DNA of 64,000 bases from Solea solea (Eukaryota; Chordata; Actinopteri; Pleuronectiformes; Soleidae): positions 3,986,917 through 4,050,916 of the forward strand of contig NC_081142.1 in NCBI RefSeq assembly GCF_958295425.1, in the 5' to 3' direction. The translations under genes and the position numbers were made by a program. Positions 13,640 to 25,606 of this stretch are shown one piece after another. A model generated the notes under the pieces. The model was given only the letters and a program-made list of their open reading frames with translations, ran no database searches and was not told the origin of the DNA. Numbering within the stretch: position 1 is the first letter of the stretch; every line of letters begins with the position of its first letter.

Positions 13640-13955
13640 TTTAGAATGGCTTTCATGGGCCACACGGTTGGAGTGATTAGCACTCTTGCCTTTGCAGGAT
13701 GAACACCTGGGTTCAGGACCCGGTCAGAGGAAGGGCCTTTCTGTATGTTTTCCCCGTTTCTCCAGTTTCCTCTCACATTTCAAAAACATACAGATTTAGG
13801 CAAATTAATTGACAGCGAGTGTGAGAACGGATGGTTGACCTGTCGAGGGTGTACCCCGCCTTTTGTCCTATGTCAGCTGGGATTGGCACCAGCATCCCCA
13901 GTGTCCCTCATGTAGAGGATAAAGTGGTAGGAGATGAGTGAGTGATTGATTCACT
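13640..13955 (+). mobile_element. tRNA-headed SINE-like repeat, copy 1
   Basis: The head has a tRNA-like A-box region (GGTTGGAGTGATTAGCACTC) and a B-box-like GGGTTCAGGACCC. The body includes GGGCCTTTCTGTATGTTTTC and a CTCACATTTCAAAAACATAC block. A diagnostic segment follows, with GGGTGTACCCCGCC and GTCAGCTGGGATTGGCACC, ending in GATGAGTGAGTGATTGATT. Related copies lie at 22250 (minus), 31455 (plus) and 55655 (fragment). I read it as an old RNA-polymerase-III-type retroposon common in fish. Confidence 0.68.
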
Positions 13956-14650
13956 GAAAATAAATGTTGTTTCTTTTCACTATAACAGTGCTTAGTTTAG
14001 GATTTAGTGATTTTTAGTACAGCAAATACTTCTAAATCAACCAGGACTGGTGATCTGTATCTGTATCTGATTAATTCCTAGTGACAATCACCATAGTATC
14101 AATATTAACCAGCACATACTGATTTCCATGACACAGTCGCACAGTGCACAGAATATAATGTTATATTTGCAAAGAAAAAGCAGGGAAATGATCTCAAAGA
14201 GTCAGTCGAGGAGAATATGTGGAGAGTTACAGTGACTTGTATTCGTGAACAACAGATTTCAGCGCACTCATGGCAGATCTCAGGAGACTCTTTGGGACAC
14301 AAATGTACACACTGATACACACTGTCCAACAAAAAAATAGAAAGAAAAAGAAAACAATAAGAAATAAAACATCAAGGTCCTAGAGGTACCATGTTTTGCC
14401 ACAGACTGTCTCTGCTGTTGTTCTGTGTGACCCATCAAATATTTCATTGTTACATGAATCATCATTTTATAATGGTGCTTTCTTTCACTATGGTGGTCAG
14501 CACTGGACACAACACTGCCTGAAAAGGAGCAGCAATAGAGATCCACAACATACTGACCTAGCTGCTAGAACCTGGAGGATTTGGAGCCCCACACATAAAT
14601 ATTTTCAATCATTAATGACAGAGTGAATGTGATGTCCTGCGGGGAGCAGC

Positions 14651-14983
14651 ATGGCAGCATGGACCCTTTCTATCTGCCTGCTTCTACTTCTTCTACCCTC
14701 ACCAAGCACTGAGAACCAATCTATCTTGTGCTTTCCTCCTTGGTCCTATGTTTTTGGCGATAACCCAGCTATACTGCATTCAATACCTCGAGGTCCGAGC
14801 ATGCCAATTTCACCCGCTGCCTCAGTTCACTCCAAATCCCCTGATTCTGACAGATCCGCTGACAAACATCTCATGAGTCTGCGTGTACCTACAATAAAAC
14901 ATCCATTATCCTCAGCTGCAGCCTGTCCTCACCATTCCCCCCTGTCATCTTTGACCTCATCACTAAGATCTGTGGAAACACCG
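14651..14983 (+). CDS. candidate nested first exon with signal peptide (unproven)
   Basis: This ORF lies on the strand opposite neurocan, inside its EGF1-EGF2 intron. The start context is GGAGCAGCATGG, the first ATG after an in-frame TGA at 14630-14632. The N terminus, MAAWTLSICLLLLLLPSPST, is a textbook signal peptide with a likely cleavage site after the PSPST region. About 90 Ser/Pro-rich residues follow with no family I recognise. The frame reaches two tandem donor sites in the same phase, CCG before gtgagc (14984) and GAG before gtgagg (14993), as a first coding exon would. A possible phase-matching acceptor is at 21949-21950. Against it: an ORF of this length is expected by chance in 64 kb, and no conserved domain is visible. 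Confidence 0.22.
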
Positions 14984-15195
14984 GTGAGCGAGGTGAGGGG
15001 CTGGTTATATTATTAGCCTGAGCCTCATGAATGTTTCAGGCTCAATCATATGATCTAAAGTGAGTGGAGTGGGTCCCAGAGGAGGAATTAGCTAATACAG
15101 AAACTCAGGACCGCTTCTCTTGGCCTTTATGAACATGAGTTATGCATTAGCTCGTCATAAAGTCTTGAGTATATATTGGATTTATAAATGTTAGT

Positions 15196-15580
15196 GAGTG
15201 TGTGTGTGTGTGTTCCCCTTTGGGAACTTTTTCCCGACCTAAACACTGACCTAGTCAGGACCAAAAGTTCTCATGGAGACAAAATCCTGGTCCTCATTTG
15301 TGAGGATCCGATCAAGTTTAGGGGTATGATTTGAATTGTGTTCATCTTAAGTGAATGGAAGTTAATGCAGTGTCCTAAGAAGAATACCTGTGCCGACCTG
15401 TGTGTGTGTGTTGTGGGGACTTACAACTGTTACACGTTATAAGGACTTGTCTTCCTTATTCGGACAAAAAAGCAAGTCCCCATAATGTAAATGATTACAT
15501 TTCAAGGTGAAGACATGTTGTGTGGTTAGGTTTAGGTTATGGTGAATCTGAAGTCATAGAAATCAGTATGTGTGTGTGTG
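15196..15580 (+). repeat. GT-flanked dispersed repeat, copy B
   Basis: GT runs lie at both ends (about 15199..15213 and 15567..15581). The interior carries TTCCCCTTTGGGAACTTTTT, GTCAGGACCAAAAGTTCTCA, and GGTCCTCATTTGTGAGGATC, plus a TTGTGGGGACTTACAACTG segment. The arrangement matches the unit at 9751. It is a dispersed non-coding repeat whose family I cannot name. Confidence 0.55.
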
Positions 15581-15599
15581 TGCTTTGTGTTTGAGGCCA

Positions 15600-16300
15600 T
15601 TTTTGTGTGAGAAGGAGAGCGAGAGAGAAAAAGAAAGAGAGAGAGAAAAAAAGAAAGTAAAAGAGAGAAAATATTTTGTGCAAACCCTTGTGAGAACATT
15701 TGGAGATCTGAGTATGGACGTGAGTATGCATGTGAACTTGAATGAATATCATTTTATGCATGAGTACAAAGGCATTTTGGTATGAATAATTGTACTGGCC
15801 TTTGAAAGGAAAATAAAGAACGAGGGAAAGGGAGAGAGACAGAGAGAGAAAGAGAAGGTGGTGCTGAGGAGAGGTGAGGGGTTGTGGTAGAGTGAGGAAC
15901 AGCAAAGGGGAGGAAATGAAATGTGTTATTGGTGAGAAATGCTGTGGGGGGGCTACAGGCCTGTTTTCACCCCAATCTCTGCACTGCCAACAAACATCCA
16001 ATAGAGCAATATACTGCAGGAACATCATAGGATGGGGGCGATGGAGGCGGGAGAGCGGACAGACAATTGGGAAAAGGACTGATAGATGGGGGACAAAGAG
16101 GATTAATAAAAGAGAGCAGGGGCAAAAATAGTGGGGGTTGGGGGGGTGGGGGGGTGAAAGAGTAGCAAGAAAGTATTTAGATATGAAGATGTTGTCAAAT
16201 GAATAAATGTGTGGTAAAAAAAAATCATATTTGATAAAAACATAGAGAGAGGTAATGGAAGGCAGAGGGGGAGGAAGGAAGTGGAAAGGCTCAGATCTAA
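15600..16300. repeat. long purine-rich strand with GA/GAAA simple repeats
   Basis: The plus strand here is strongly purine-biased, with GAGAGAGAAAAAGAAAGAG-type runs at about 15618..15670 and 15832..15860 and a G-rich run at 16130..16155. The complementary strand is nearly stop-free because it is pyrimidine-rich, and it yields a 275-codon low-complexity ORF that I do not regard as a gene. Confidence 0.75.
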
Positions 16301-18373
16301 TCACCATGATTGGATATGAGGCCAGAGTGTGTGGAGAGGTGAAAAATAAATATAATAATAACATTCAGGTGTGCTTCCCGTCGAGCAGAACACTCGAGGA
16401 CATTGCTGTGAGCCAAGATGCTGCACAAGATGTTGCTGCTTAATGTGTTTTGCTCAAGTTGACCGAAGGGGTGCACATTCAACTCCGTTAGACGGTGGAG
16501 AGTGTTGCAACTGCAACTGTTGTAAGATTGTGGAAAGAATCTGATGTTTGTGGCCGCCTCTGCCACCAGCAAGCTAGGTAATGCAGTGCTTAAGATCCTG
16601 AGATTCTATGAGTGATTAGAAAGTGCTGTAGGAATGTGGCTGGTAATCACTCGTCATTTACTGAATCGATTTAATTGCAAATCACAAAGTACCGTTCTGA
16701 TCTAATTTCTGATATTGATTAATTTAGAGTTCCCATAGCTATTTTGCTTGGTGATGAAAGTAACTGGTGGTACCTGTATCTTTGACGATATGTAAGAAAG
16801 CCTTGGTATGTTATTGATGATTGATATCTCAATGGCTGCCTAATGTGTCACTGAAAATAAAATTGTAACTCTATTGGTTAATTTTGGTGATTTTGTTTCA
16901 TTTTGACCTAATCTGACCTTCATTTAAAACCCTGGCTTGTGACCCAAGAGGGCGCTTTAGCGCATGGTGTTTTCGTCCATTGCCAAAAAAACAAAAGACA
17001 TCACAGAACACATATATATAATATGTGAAAAGAAGAATCTCTCTACACTCACTTTGAAGAAGGTTACATTGAAAAATAATGCAGGAACATTTTGTCTCCT
17101 GTGGGAGAGGCTGACAGCCTTTTGAGGTACACTTTTCTTGCACTTTGGGCTGGAAGTGCATACAAATGATTCAGTGGCTATGCTCTTCTTTCTCATGTTG
17201 TGTGTTATGCCCACCAACACTCCGACTGATTTCCTAGAGGAGATTTTGGAGAGCTGAGGAGAAATAAGAGGAATGTTGATGAGGGGAATAAGGAAGAAAA
17301 AAAAAATGTCACAGCCAGTGGAGCATGTCACTTTGGCCAAATTGTCTGAGGCAGCTCAGGTTCGGTTATCTCCTCTAATTCATCATGCAAATGACAGACT
17401 GAATGGAGGAGGGGAATCCACAATGGGATACGGGAAAGATGGATAGAGAGGAGGAAGGACAGTGGTTGGAAGAGAGGAAGAGAGAACAGTGTGATGAGAG
17501 TCATTTCCTCAGTTTAATGGGGTGATTTTCTGTCTTGATTTTACGGCACATTCTGCATTTAAAATCAGAAAGTCAAACTTTGTGACCGGCTCGCAGTGTT
17601 AATTCTGAAAAATCCATGAATAAAACACTTTCTCTGACTGTTGGCTGATGCATATGAAAGATTGCAGCTCAACTCTATTTACCTGCCTGTTCCATTTCTG
17701 TCTTCTGACTGACTGACGGACAAATGTGGGGCCTTTCTGAAGAACATACAGCCGAGCAGATAGAATTGCCCTCGCTCCTGTTCTATTTACGGTTATTTGT
17801 GGACCTGTATTCAGAGGAAGGTTAATTTGTTTTCTGTACAACAAACCGCAATTGAATCAAACAGAAAAGAACGCAGTTGTCACAAAAATGACATTAATTG
17901 AATTGACATGCCAGTTATGTGCTGTGCTGACCTCAATTTCCATGTGTGGTTGAATTGGAAAGTATAGAAGTAGTGAATATCAGTGTCACGTTGAAAAAAA
18001 AACATGTCAACTAATTAAACAATTTGCCTGCCAGTTCTGGGGCTTGTGACTGTATCAGTCAGGCTTCATTAACAGATAAACAGGTGCCACTGAACTGATG
18101 TTTATGCTTTGACTAAAGTTTGTCAAAACAAATAAGTTGACCTTGAGTCGAGGTTGTGTTGTCATGAATCACAGGGAGAGCGACGTTCTAATGTTGCAGT
18201 GATTAGGAAGTAATGGGATTAAGAAGGGTGGAATTTGACTTATCAAAGCAGGAGAAACAAATCTAAAACCTAATATGTTTACTGATGATGAGTATGGTCC
18301 ATTGATAGTGAGATGCAGAACAGGTACTGGTCTATATAACCCTCTGTGAATTGCTATGGGAATAATACATAAC

Positions 18374-18761
18374 TCCTTATATAGACATCCTGGGGGGGGG
18401 GGGGGGTGTTTATAGGTCACATCTTCAGGCTTTACAGAATGTGTTTTTTTGTCTTCTTATGTGTTGTTGAGTCAAAGTTATAATTCATTTAAATAATTGT
18501 GCAGAAGTCACAGAATAAATCGTTTTTCTTTTCTTTTTGTTCAAAAGTAGCAACATTTGAACAGTTGCACTAATTCAATCCAATTTTAAAAAGATTGAGT
18601 ACTGCTCAGGTGTGTTTATATAGTTGGTGAAAATGAAAACAAAAAATGTTAAAGTGTGTTAATGTAAAAGGATATGAGACACTCTATACTGCACATTCTT
18701 ATAGCCTCTATTTATCATGGTAATAGGAAAAAAGCAGCCTGAATACTCTGTGTTCCGAGGG
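18374..18761. mobile_element. piggyBac-like MITE, copy 2 (diverged)
   Basis: This copy aligns along its length with the element at 1478..1834. Shared blocks include TGTTTATAGGTCACAT, a TTTTTTGTCTTCTTATGTG stretch, GTGTTTATATAG followed by TGGTGAAAATGAAA, GCACATTCTTATAGCCTCT and a TGTTCCGAGGG end followed by TTAA (18762-18765). The left end is disturbed by a 15-base G run at 18392..18406 and its TTAA is not preserved. It is in the same orientation as copy 1. Confidence 0.65.
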
Positions 18762-21700
18762 TTAAAGAAACATTAGACACTAAATAACAGAGTCAAAATA
18801 TGAGTCACTGACTTGTAATAGTGAGAATGAAGCCTCTTTCATTTCCACTCCACATCTGATCCTCTGTCCTTGCACTGTGTACGTTTGGTGAGTGGGCAGG
18901 AACACTGAACACTGAACACTCACTACTAATGCTGTTGCAATGAAAATGTTTGGTGGACACATTTTGCGTAACTGCACAGTTGTGCAACCTTTTCATTTTT
19001 ATGGATTGCTCTGAAGCTCAAAATGGTCAGTGCCTCTCACCTTTGTCAAAAGCACCTTGAATCTTTCCAGATCAAACACCTTGAACATTTGGAACAGCTC
19101 TGGTGTCACTAATAATATTAATATAGACTCTTTTCTGTTCACTTTTCAATTTGCACCTATGCTTCACCCACTTTGATAGGTCGTGGTCCCCTCTTTGTCC
19201 TCGTGGATCTTGTTTCATAAGGTTTTTCAATTACTCTGGCTGATTAGACCTCTGCTCAGGTCTGAGAGGGTGGAGCCATGTTGGAAATGATATGATAACT
19301 ATAACACATCATTTCTTTGTGTTAATCAGAATGATAGTGTGACCCCATCATGATGAGTTTGCACACTGTGTGCACACTCTCAGAACAGTGTAATAAAGGT
19401 GTAATCGGGCAGAATAAGTGGAAACAGCTTCTGTGGTTGTACTCGTTGTGTAAGTGCTTTAAAGGACGGCAAATCTTATTTTCACTTACTTGCTCTCACT
19501 GCTTATCTGCATTTGTGTGTAAACCAGTAGAAGGATTAGAGACATTAAGACAGATATATCTACTATTTTTATCTTTGCATAATAAGTGACATAGAATCCC
19601 CCGGGGCTGTTTTTTCCCTTAGTTTATTTTGGGCTATATTTTATTCTTTCATATCTGGGAACAAACATTTGTTCCAGCAGTGGTGAAAGAAAAATATAAT
19701 TTATTTCCGTGTCTGAATACATAGCCGTTATATAGCCATCTTACTGACAGGCAGTGTTGTGTCTCATTAATCACTTATTCTGCTGCTGCAAGATCCAAAA
19801 CGGTGTAATGATCAACAGGAGAGAACAACACACATCTTAGATCTTGTTGACTTGTTTGACATTTCTGTCTACATTTTGAGACAGAGGATGACATGCATGT
19901 ACGATCCTGTGGCATAATGTGAGGGACCAAACTGAGATTTATGAGAACTCACTTGGTTTTGACTGGGAAAAACAACATGTTTGTGCTGGATTAGGGATTG
20001 CAATGGATAATCCAGGAATTGTAAAGAAAAGCCAGTTATTGTGCATGTCTGTTCCATAACTATTAGAGGTAGCAATGCCATAGCATCCAATCATTGGCCA
20101 CTGGTTACAGGACTCAGCCACTTGAGATTACATTTCTGACGTGGGTGTTATAGCCTACTGCAACCAGCCACCACGACCGTATGCTGCAATTTCTGCAAAC
20201 CACAGAGTTTACATTTAGAAAAACAAAGTTATATTTCATATTAACCTGCCCTCAATAGTGTGTATAATAAACATTTGAGGGCAATGCCAGGGCTTTTGGT
20301 ATCAACCTGGCCTTGAACTACACACCATTACTGACTCTTTACTTGAGAACTATGTCACTTTAGAAATGTCGACATGACACACTCAAAAAATCATTATAAC
20401 GATCAAACACTCTTTTGAACAAGGGTTGGTGAAGGAGGTAAGTACTTTCAGTCTTTACTGGCATGAGGGAATGAGGATAAAAAGAGGGATACTGACGATG
20501 AGAACATATTCACAATGAGGATCTAGTGTAGCTGAAGTGCTAACACTAAGATGTCCACACCACCCCTCTCTCTATCTCTCTTCCTCTGCCTTGCCCTCAT
20601 AAATATTAACTACAGACTCACAGTAGAAACACACACCATCAATAATGCAACTCCCCAAAATGCATCTTCTCAAATAATTGTGGCCATAAGCCAATTCCTA
20701 CAGACGATATTGTTTGCTGCAGCTGTGTTGCCACTGCCCCATTTTGACTATGATTTCACATGGAGAGCACAAACCTGGTTAATATGCCTCCATGGCTGTA
20801 ATTGGGTTATGTTGCATGCATCAAAATGTGTTTACAATTGGAGGAGAATGTATGTGGCCTACAATAAGCTGCTCAACCGAAAATGCAAGGTGAAGGAAAT
20901 ATGAGCCACGGGTATGAAAAGCAATACAGCGATTATGGCATACAGTACATGTCTTTTGGTCTAATTACCATATTGTTTTGAGCATTTGGCAATTAACCTT
21001 TTTGCTTTTAGTCAGGATTAATAGTAAAAACATCATATTTGCAGCTGTTTAGCAACATAATCAACATCACAACACATAAGTAACACCAATTAAACCTTCC
21101 TGAAAGAAGAAAGCTGAGGGGAAACAAGTGCAGAACGAATCAGTAAACATAAGAAATACTATGAACTACATAAATGTGCCACTCCCAACATTAAGGTAAT
21201 GCTGGTAATTTATTTCAATTACCAACCCAAACAAAATTGATTGCAGCAAATCATTTAAAAACTCAGTGAGCATGTAATTCATGCAGTTTACAAGCACAAT
21301 TTGTCACAATTGATTGATCCAATGCTAGAATGTCTGATTGATTTCCACATACACCCTATCTTAGCATCAGAGCCAGGACAATATGCCCTTTTGACCTTTC
21401 ACCTCTGATCTTTGAACCTTTCCATAAGTAATGAGGCATGTGAAACACATGCATCAATGAGCTATGTATTCAAAAATAGGGAAAACATGGCACAGTTTGT
21501 TTAATAATTGCTTAGGTTTCATCCTCAAACTACTTAATGCACTCAAATAAACATTTTATCACTGTCCTTGGGGATTTGCTACAAAGACCTTAAATGCAGT
21601 AAGTGGAGCTTGATGCTGAAAATAGGTTGTGTTTAAAGAAGGTAGCCTAACTACCAAAAGAAGACATAAGCCTTGAAACCACAAGGGGCTTGAGGTGTAA

Positions 21701-21950
21701 AACGCCCACATCTCACCACAATACAGTAAATCTTATTTATGTAGTGATCTAATATTTGTTTAAGTTCAACTTACAGTTCTTTGGCCAGCGTCCATGAATC
21801 AATGTGCCAGACTGAACGCTGTCAGCAACAACTTTGCACTGACTGTGATGTTTTCCAACTCAATTGAATCCTGTGGGCTGAATGTTTCTCAGACTGTGTT
21901 GTGTTTTTCATGATATCTACTTTTTGTTTTCCGTCTTCCCTCATCCACAG

Positions 21951-22121
21951 CAGCACGTGCCACTGCTCCAGCACTTTCATCGGATACTCCACCCCTCACT
22001 GAGCAGACAGCTCCTCTGTGGCCCATGTGTCCTTGCACGTCTCCCTCTCACACATTCAGGCGTGGACAGACCTTCAACAGCACATGTCTATGATGGACAC
22101 ATTTTCCCCTCAAACAGCTGA
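21951..22121 (+). other. exon-like stretch after a strong acceptor (speculative)
   Basis: A pyrimidine-rich run ending CTTCCCTCATCCACAG is followed by about 170 bases with no stop in one frame, ending at TGA 22119-22121. The open frame has the same phase as the two donors at 14984 and 14993. A second frame gives a Thr/Pro/Ser-rich peptide and then a stop. It might be the terminal exon of the nested candidate at 14651, but a chance acceptor is equally possible. Confidence 0.12.
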
Positions 22122-22249
22122 GTGGAAGGATTTGCTTTGAGTGCGACTGGCTCCAGACTTATATAAATAATAATAACAAATAAAAATAAGAAAGCAAAGC
22201 TCACAGAAGTACACTGGGGCTTTTTATCCAAGGTGAAGATATCTGTTCA

Positions 22250-22560
22250 AACCTACAAGGAAAGTTCATACTCATCTTCTACCACTTTAGCCTCCACATG
22301 AAGGTTGCGGGGGGTGCTGGTGCTAATCCAAGCTGACATAGGACGAAAGGTGATCATACCCCGGACAGGTCGCCAGTCCATCACAGGGCCACATAGAGAC
22401 AAACAACAACCCACAAAACTAAACTCTTAGAGTGTCCAGCTGGCCTAATCCACCAAATCTGCATGTTTTTGGACTGTGGGAGGAAACCAGTAAAACCCCA
22501 CACGGGGAGAACATGCAAACTCCATGCAGAAAGGCCCTTGTTATTCAAACCTTTAAATTC
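22250..22560 (-). mobile_element. tRNA-headed SINE-like repeat, copy 2
   Basis: This is the minus-strand version of the repeat at 13640. Landmarks on the plus strand are ACTTTAGCCTCCACATGAAG, CCCCGGACAGGTCGCCAGTC, TGTTTTTGGACTGTGGGAGG, and GGAGAACATGCAAACTCC, each the reverse complement of the family body. Only the edge of the tRNA-like head is kept. It ends about 200 bases from the EGF1 exon. Confidence 0.72.
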
Positions 22561-22763
22561 CACTGTGAGAGCAATGACATCAACAGGGATGCAAATATCT
22601 TCACGTTATCATTTTTTGAAAAAACTGACAGCCTGAAAGTACATATGCTAAATGTTACCCCAGCATATGGCTGTCTCTCGTTCCCTTATGCCACAGTGAC
22701 ACAGCATGAGTGTGCACTTGCCAACCTCTGAGGTTTGACTCCCTCTGACTAGACCTAACTCAC

Positions 22764-22880
22764 CGATCTCGCAGCTCTCCCCAGAGAAGCCCTGAGGACA
22801 GTAGCAGCTATAGCCGTCACCTTCCTGCAGGCAGCTCCCTCCATGGAGACAGGGGTTGTTCTGGCACGGGTTACTCTCCA
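22764..22880 (-). CDS. ncan: neurocan exon: first EGF-like domain
   Basis: This 117-base phase 1-1 exon has acceptor cacag and donor gtgagt. Its first codon is split: G from the preceding exon plus TG gives Val. The protein reads [17 protein letters not shown], then [15 protein letters not shown] and SGESCEI, with the six cysteines of an EGF module. The segment [10 protein letters not shown] is very close to mammalian neurocan EGF1. It lacks the Asp/Asn needed for calcium binding, unlike EGF2, but CLHGGSC fits the O-fucose consensus. Because the exon is symmetric, skipping it would not shift the frame. Its isolation between introns of 18.6 and 22.5 kb is notable. Identity as a lectican EGF1 is secure. 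Confidence 0.96.
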
Positions 22881-23755
22881 CTGTGAAGCGAGACAGAGAG
22901 AGGAGGAGGGTTAAGTGACAAAAGTGAATTTATAATTTATTTTGCGACAGAGAAAGCACATTAAGAAAGTGCCTGCAATGTTGACAAACTGTGGCAGGCA
23001 ATGATTTGGCATTATACCCCTCTCATTATCCATACACAGCTCATCCTCTCACAGGCGCCTGACAGACGCAACAGAGAGAAAAAAATGGAGCAGGCAGCTT
23101 GTAGACTCATTCCTGTCTTCATGCCTTTCTACAAGGTGACAGATTGGCTGTTGTTGCTTCTGTTGTGCCCATGTTTATCATGACCCGGTGAAAGACAATT
23201 TTGTTGGGTCCACCCCCTCCTGCTGCTGCTCTCCTGCCTCTCATCCCAGGTCTTACTGATCGCTCAAGGTCCCCATAAATTAGCTGATTATCACCCACTC
23301 ACGTATAGTGGTAGGCACCTATTTTAATGTCACATTACCGTGTCAGAGAGGAGATAAACGTATTTAATGCTGCTGGGCTATAACTCCGTGCCTCTTCCTG
23401 GGAAATGTTTTGGCAGATGAATGGTGGATATTAGGAAGATTAAGTCGTAATTATTGAGCTTATATTTTAGGATGGGAGAGAGGGAGGGAATTTGACAAGG
23501 ATGGTTAGAGCGCCAGGCAGGCATCAGGAGTTTTTATTATGAGTGCAAAGAACCAGTGTGGGGAAACTGGCTAGATGAAGTGTCTTTTTATTATCAAAAT
23601 CTGATGGGATTTCAGCCCCTGACACAATCTTTGAGGCCATCTAATACTCTGCATCTTCTCCATAATAACACCCAGACTCACTTAATCATGTATGAGCGGA
23701 GAGATTTTGGGCTGAACACACAAGGCAGTTCCTCTGAAACACTGGGAATATTTTC

Positions 23756-23756
<1 letters not shown>

Positions 23757-23798
<42 letters not shown>

Positions 23799-23842
23799 TA
23801 CATATATATATATATATTGTATATATAATATATATATATATT
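23757..23842. repeat. (TA)n-rich simple repeat
   Basis: TA/TATA runs are broken by CACATATATACATA and TTGTATATAAT. They form an 86-base low-complexity AT tract in the intron. Confidence 0.93.
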
Positions 23843-25606
23843 TGTCTGTGGTCATGCATTATGTGCTTTTGTGTGTGTGAGATTATTTGTGGATGTTTGT
23901 CTTTGCATGCTGGTGAGATATGATGTGAGTGTGTGTGTGTGTGTTCAATTTCCTGTGAAATAGTGCGATAGACTCCAACTGCTGCAGAAAGGCTGGTGTT
24001 GACATACTGGGCAGGGGAGATGATGGAGAGGCTGCTTTTGAAAATACATAGAAGTGACTCAACAAATGAGAAAAGAAAAACATTAGGGGCAGGCTCATTC
24101 CTTAAACCAACAGCAGTGGGGGTGGGGGTGGGAGTGGAGGCAACACTGTACGTGATTTGAAAACATACATTGCTTAAAGGTTAATGATGCACTAATGGAG
24201 CAAGTACTAAGCAATGCATGATAGGTTAAAAGCACAGAGAATATGGTCAATCTGAGCGACTTGTTGCATTTAAAATAGTGCTCAACGGGTCGGGCCGGGT
24301 TCAGACAGAAATTCAGAAATGATCGCCGGGCTCAGACTGGGTTAGGTCACGTTAATTGACATGATCATTTCAAGTTCATTTAGTGAAACAGAGTAAAATA
24401 GAATAGAATAGATTTCTAACGTGTAAAAACAAGTGATAAGTGATAAGGGATCGACCAAGTGTTTCTGTCATCATGTTATCTTTGTCTTCAATAATTCAAA
24501 ATAAACCACGATGGTCTGATTACATAAACAGTTATCAGTGATTACAGCTTAATAAGAGTTAATTAAGAAGAACTGATTGCTGTTAATGGTTAGTCTAAAA
24601 TTTGATTGATGGTGATAATTCCTAAGGTGTGACATGTGTGTATCTGTGTGTGCGTTCATGGGGCTTTTGTTGTCGATAGATAGATGTTAACAAGAGCATA
24701 GAGTTTCTGTAACCTTTTCCAATGACGAGGAGCATCGAGCTTCACAGGCCAATTAGTCTGCTCTAAATTACTGTTCATATTAATTATAGTTATTTTAATT
24801 TCATGTGGTCGATTTCTCATCAGTTGGTAGTGATTTTCTTCTGTGGAAAATTATATAAAATAGTTTGTGCCTTTAAGTAGAAATACAATATGTGGGGGTA
24901 AAAAAAATAACCAAAGAAAGTTTTCAAGTTTTCAAACAACCTGAAAACCTTTTTTTTCCCTCAACTTGGCTCTTTTTGTTGTTGTTGCTGTTTTCACAGC
25001 TCATTTTAGGTGAAAAGAAATCCAGCAACTGTTTGTGAAGGTGAGAGCAACATGAGTGTGAACTATTTACTGCACAAAACCACATTCTGATTTAGAAGCA
25101 CTGACACACTACGTCTCTCATGCTGGTTCAAATGGTTGTATTTTAGAGCCTAGAGGAAAATTATTATCACTGTGCAAGATTTCCTAAAATGCTCTGAAAA
25201 AAACTCTGAGAATTGAGAGAAGATTTGCAGCAACGGAAATGGTGCAAACATTAACTCGAGACAGAAATAAAAAAAGAAATACCGACAGATTTTATCATGT
25301 TGAAAAGCAGATAAAGCAAAACAACAGAAGCAGCAGGATCTTATATAACACAGGGCTACAAAAAGAAGACATTTTATTCAAGGCCGTGCATCAATGGACT
25401 TTTTTTCACAGTGTAGAGTGATTTAGATTTAAACTTTTCAAAGAAGAACATTTCAGTCGGGGCACATTAAGCAGATTTCCCTCATTCAGTGGCATTAGAG
25501 TTAGAGTTTGCCCATTTCCAGCACACACAGCCTCAAGCTGAATACAGCCAGAATAAACCAGGCTTTCAGGACCCAGATGATCAATCCAACAGTTAAGTAA
25601 TGTTTA

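Larger units (their letters stand above)
309..22763 (-). other. 22.5-kb intron between EGF1 and EGF2 exons
   Basis: The donor is gtgag at 22763 and the acceptor AG is at 309-310. No lectican exon is needed here, because EGF1 and EGF2 join in phase (GAG ATC G plus AC ATT). The intron holds two piggyBac-like MITE copies (1478 and about 18374), a GA run (5052), a CA run (8056), AT and GT runs (9463, 9756), a GT-flanked repeat (to 10042 and 15196 to 15580), a CAG/CGG tract (10517), a dispersed repeat fragment (12100), CA runs (12590, 12893), SINE-like repeats (13640 and 22250) and a long purine-rich strand (15600 to 16300). It also holds the nested plus-strand ORF candidate at 14651. I see nothing I can name in the stretches from about 2000 to 5000, 5700 to 8000, 16600 to 18300 and 18800 to 21900. 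Confidence 0.9.

Noticed and set aside
15537..16364. 275-codon minus-strand ORF, Ser/Leu/Phe/His-rich
   Set aside because: It is the pyrimidine-rich complement of a GA-rich tract. Composition is low-complexity, no domain is seen, and base skew explains the lack of stops.
20551..20904. 117-codon plus-strand ORF with a hydrophobic N terminus
   Set aside because: The body has no domain, the start context is ordinary and the sequence is AT-rich intron. The hydrophobic stretch comes from a TCTCTC run.
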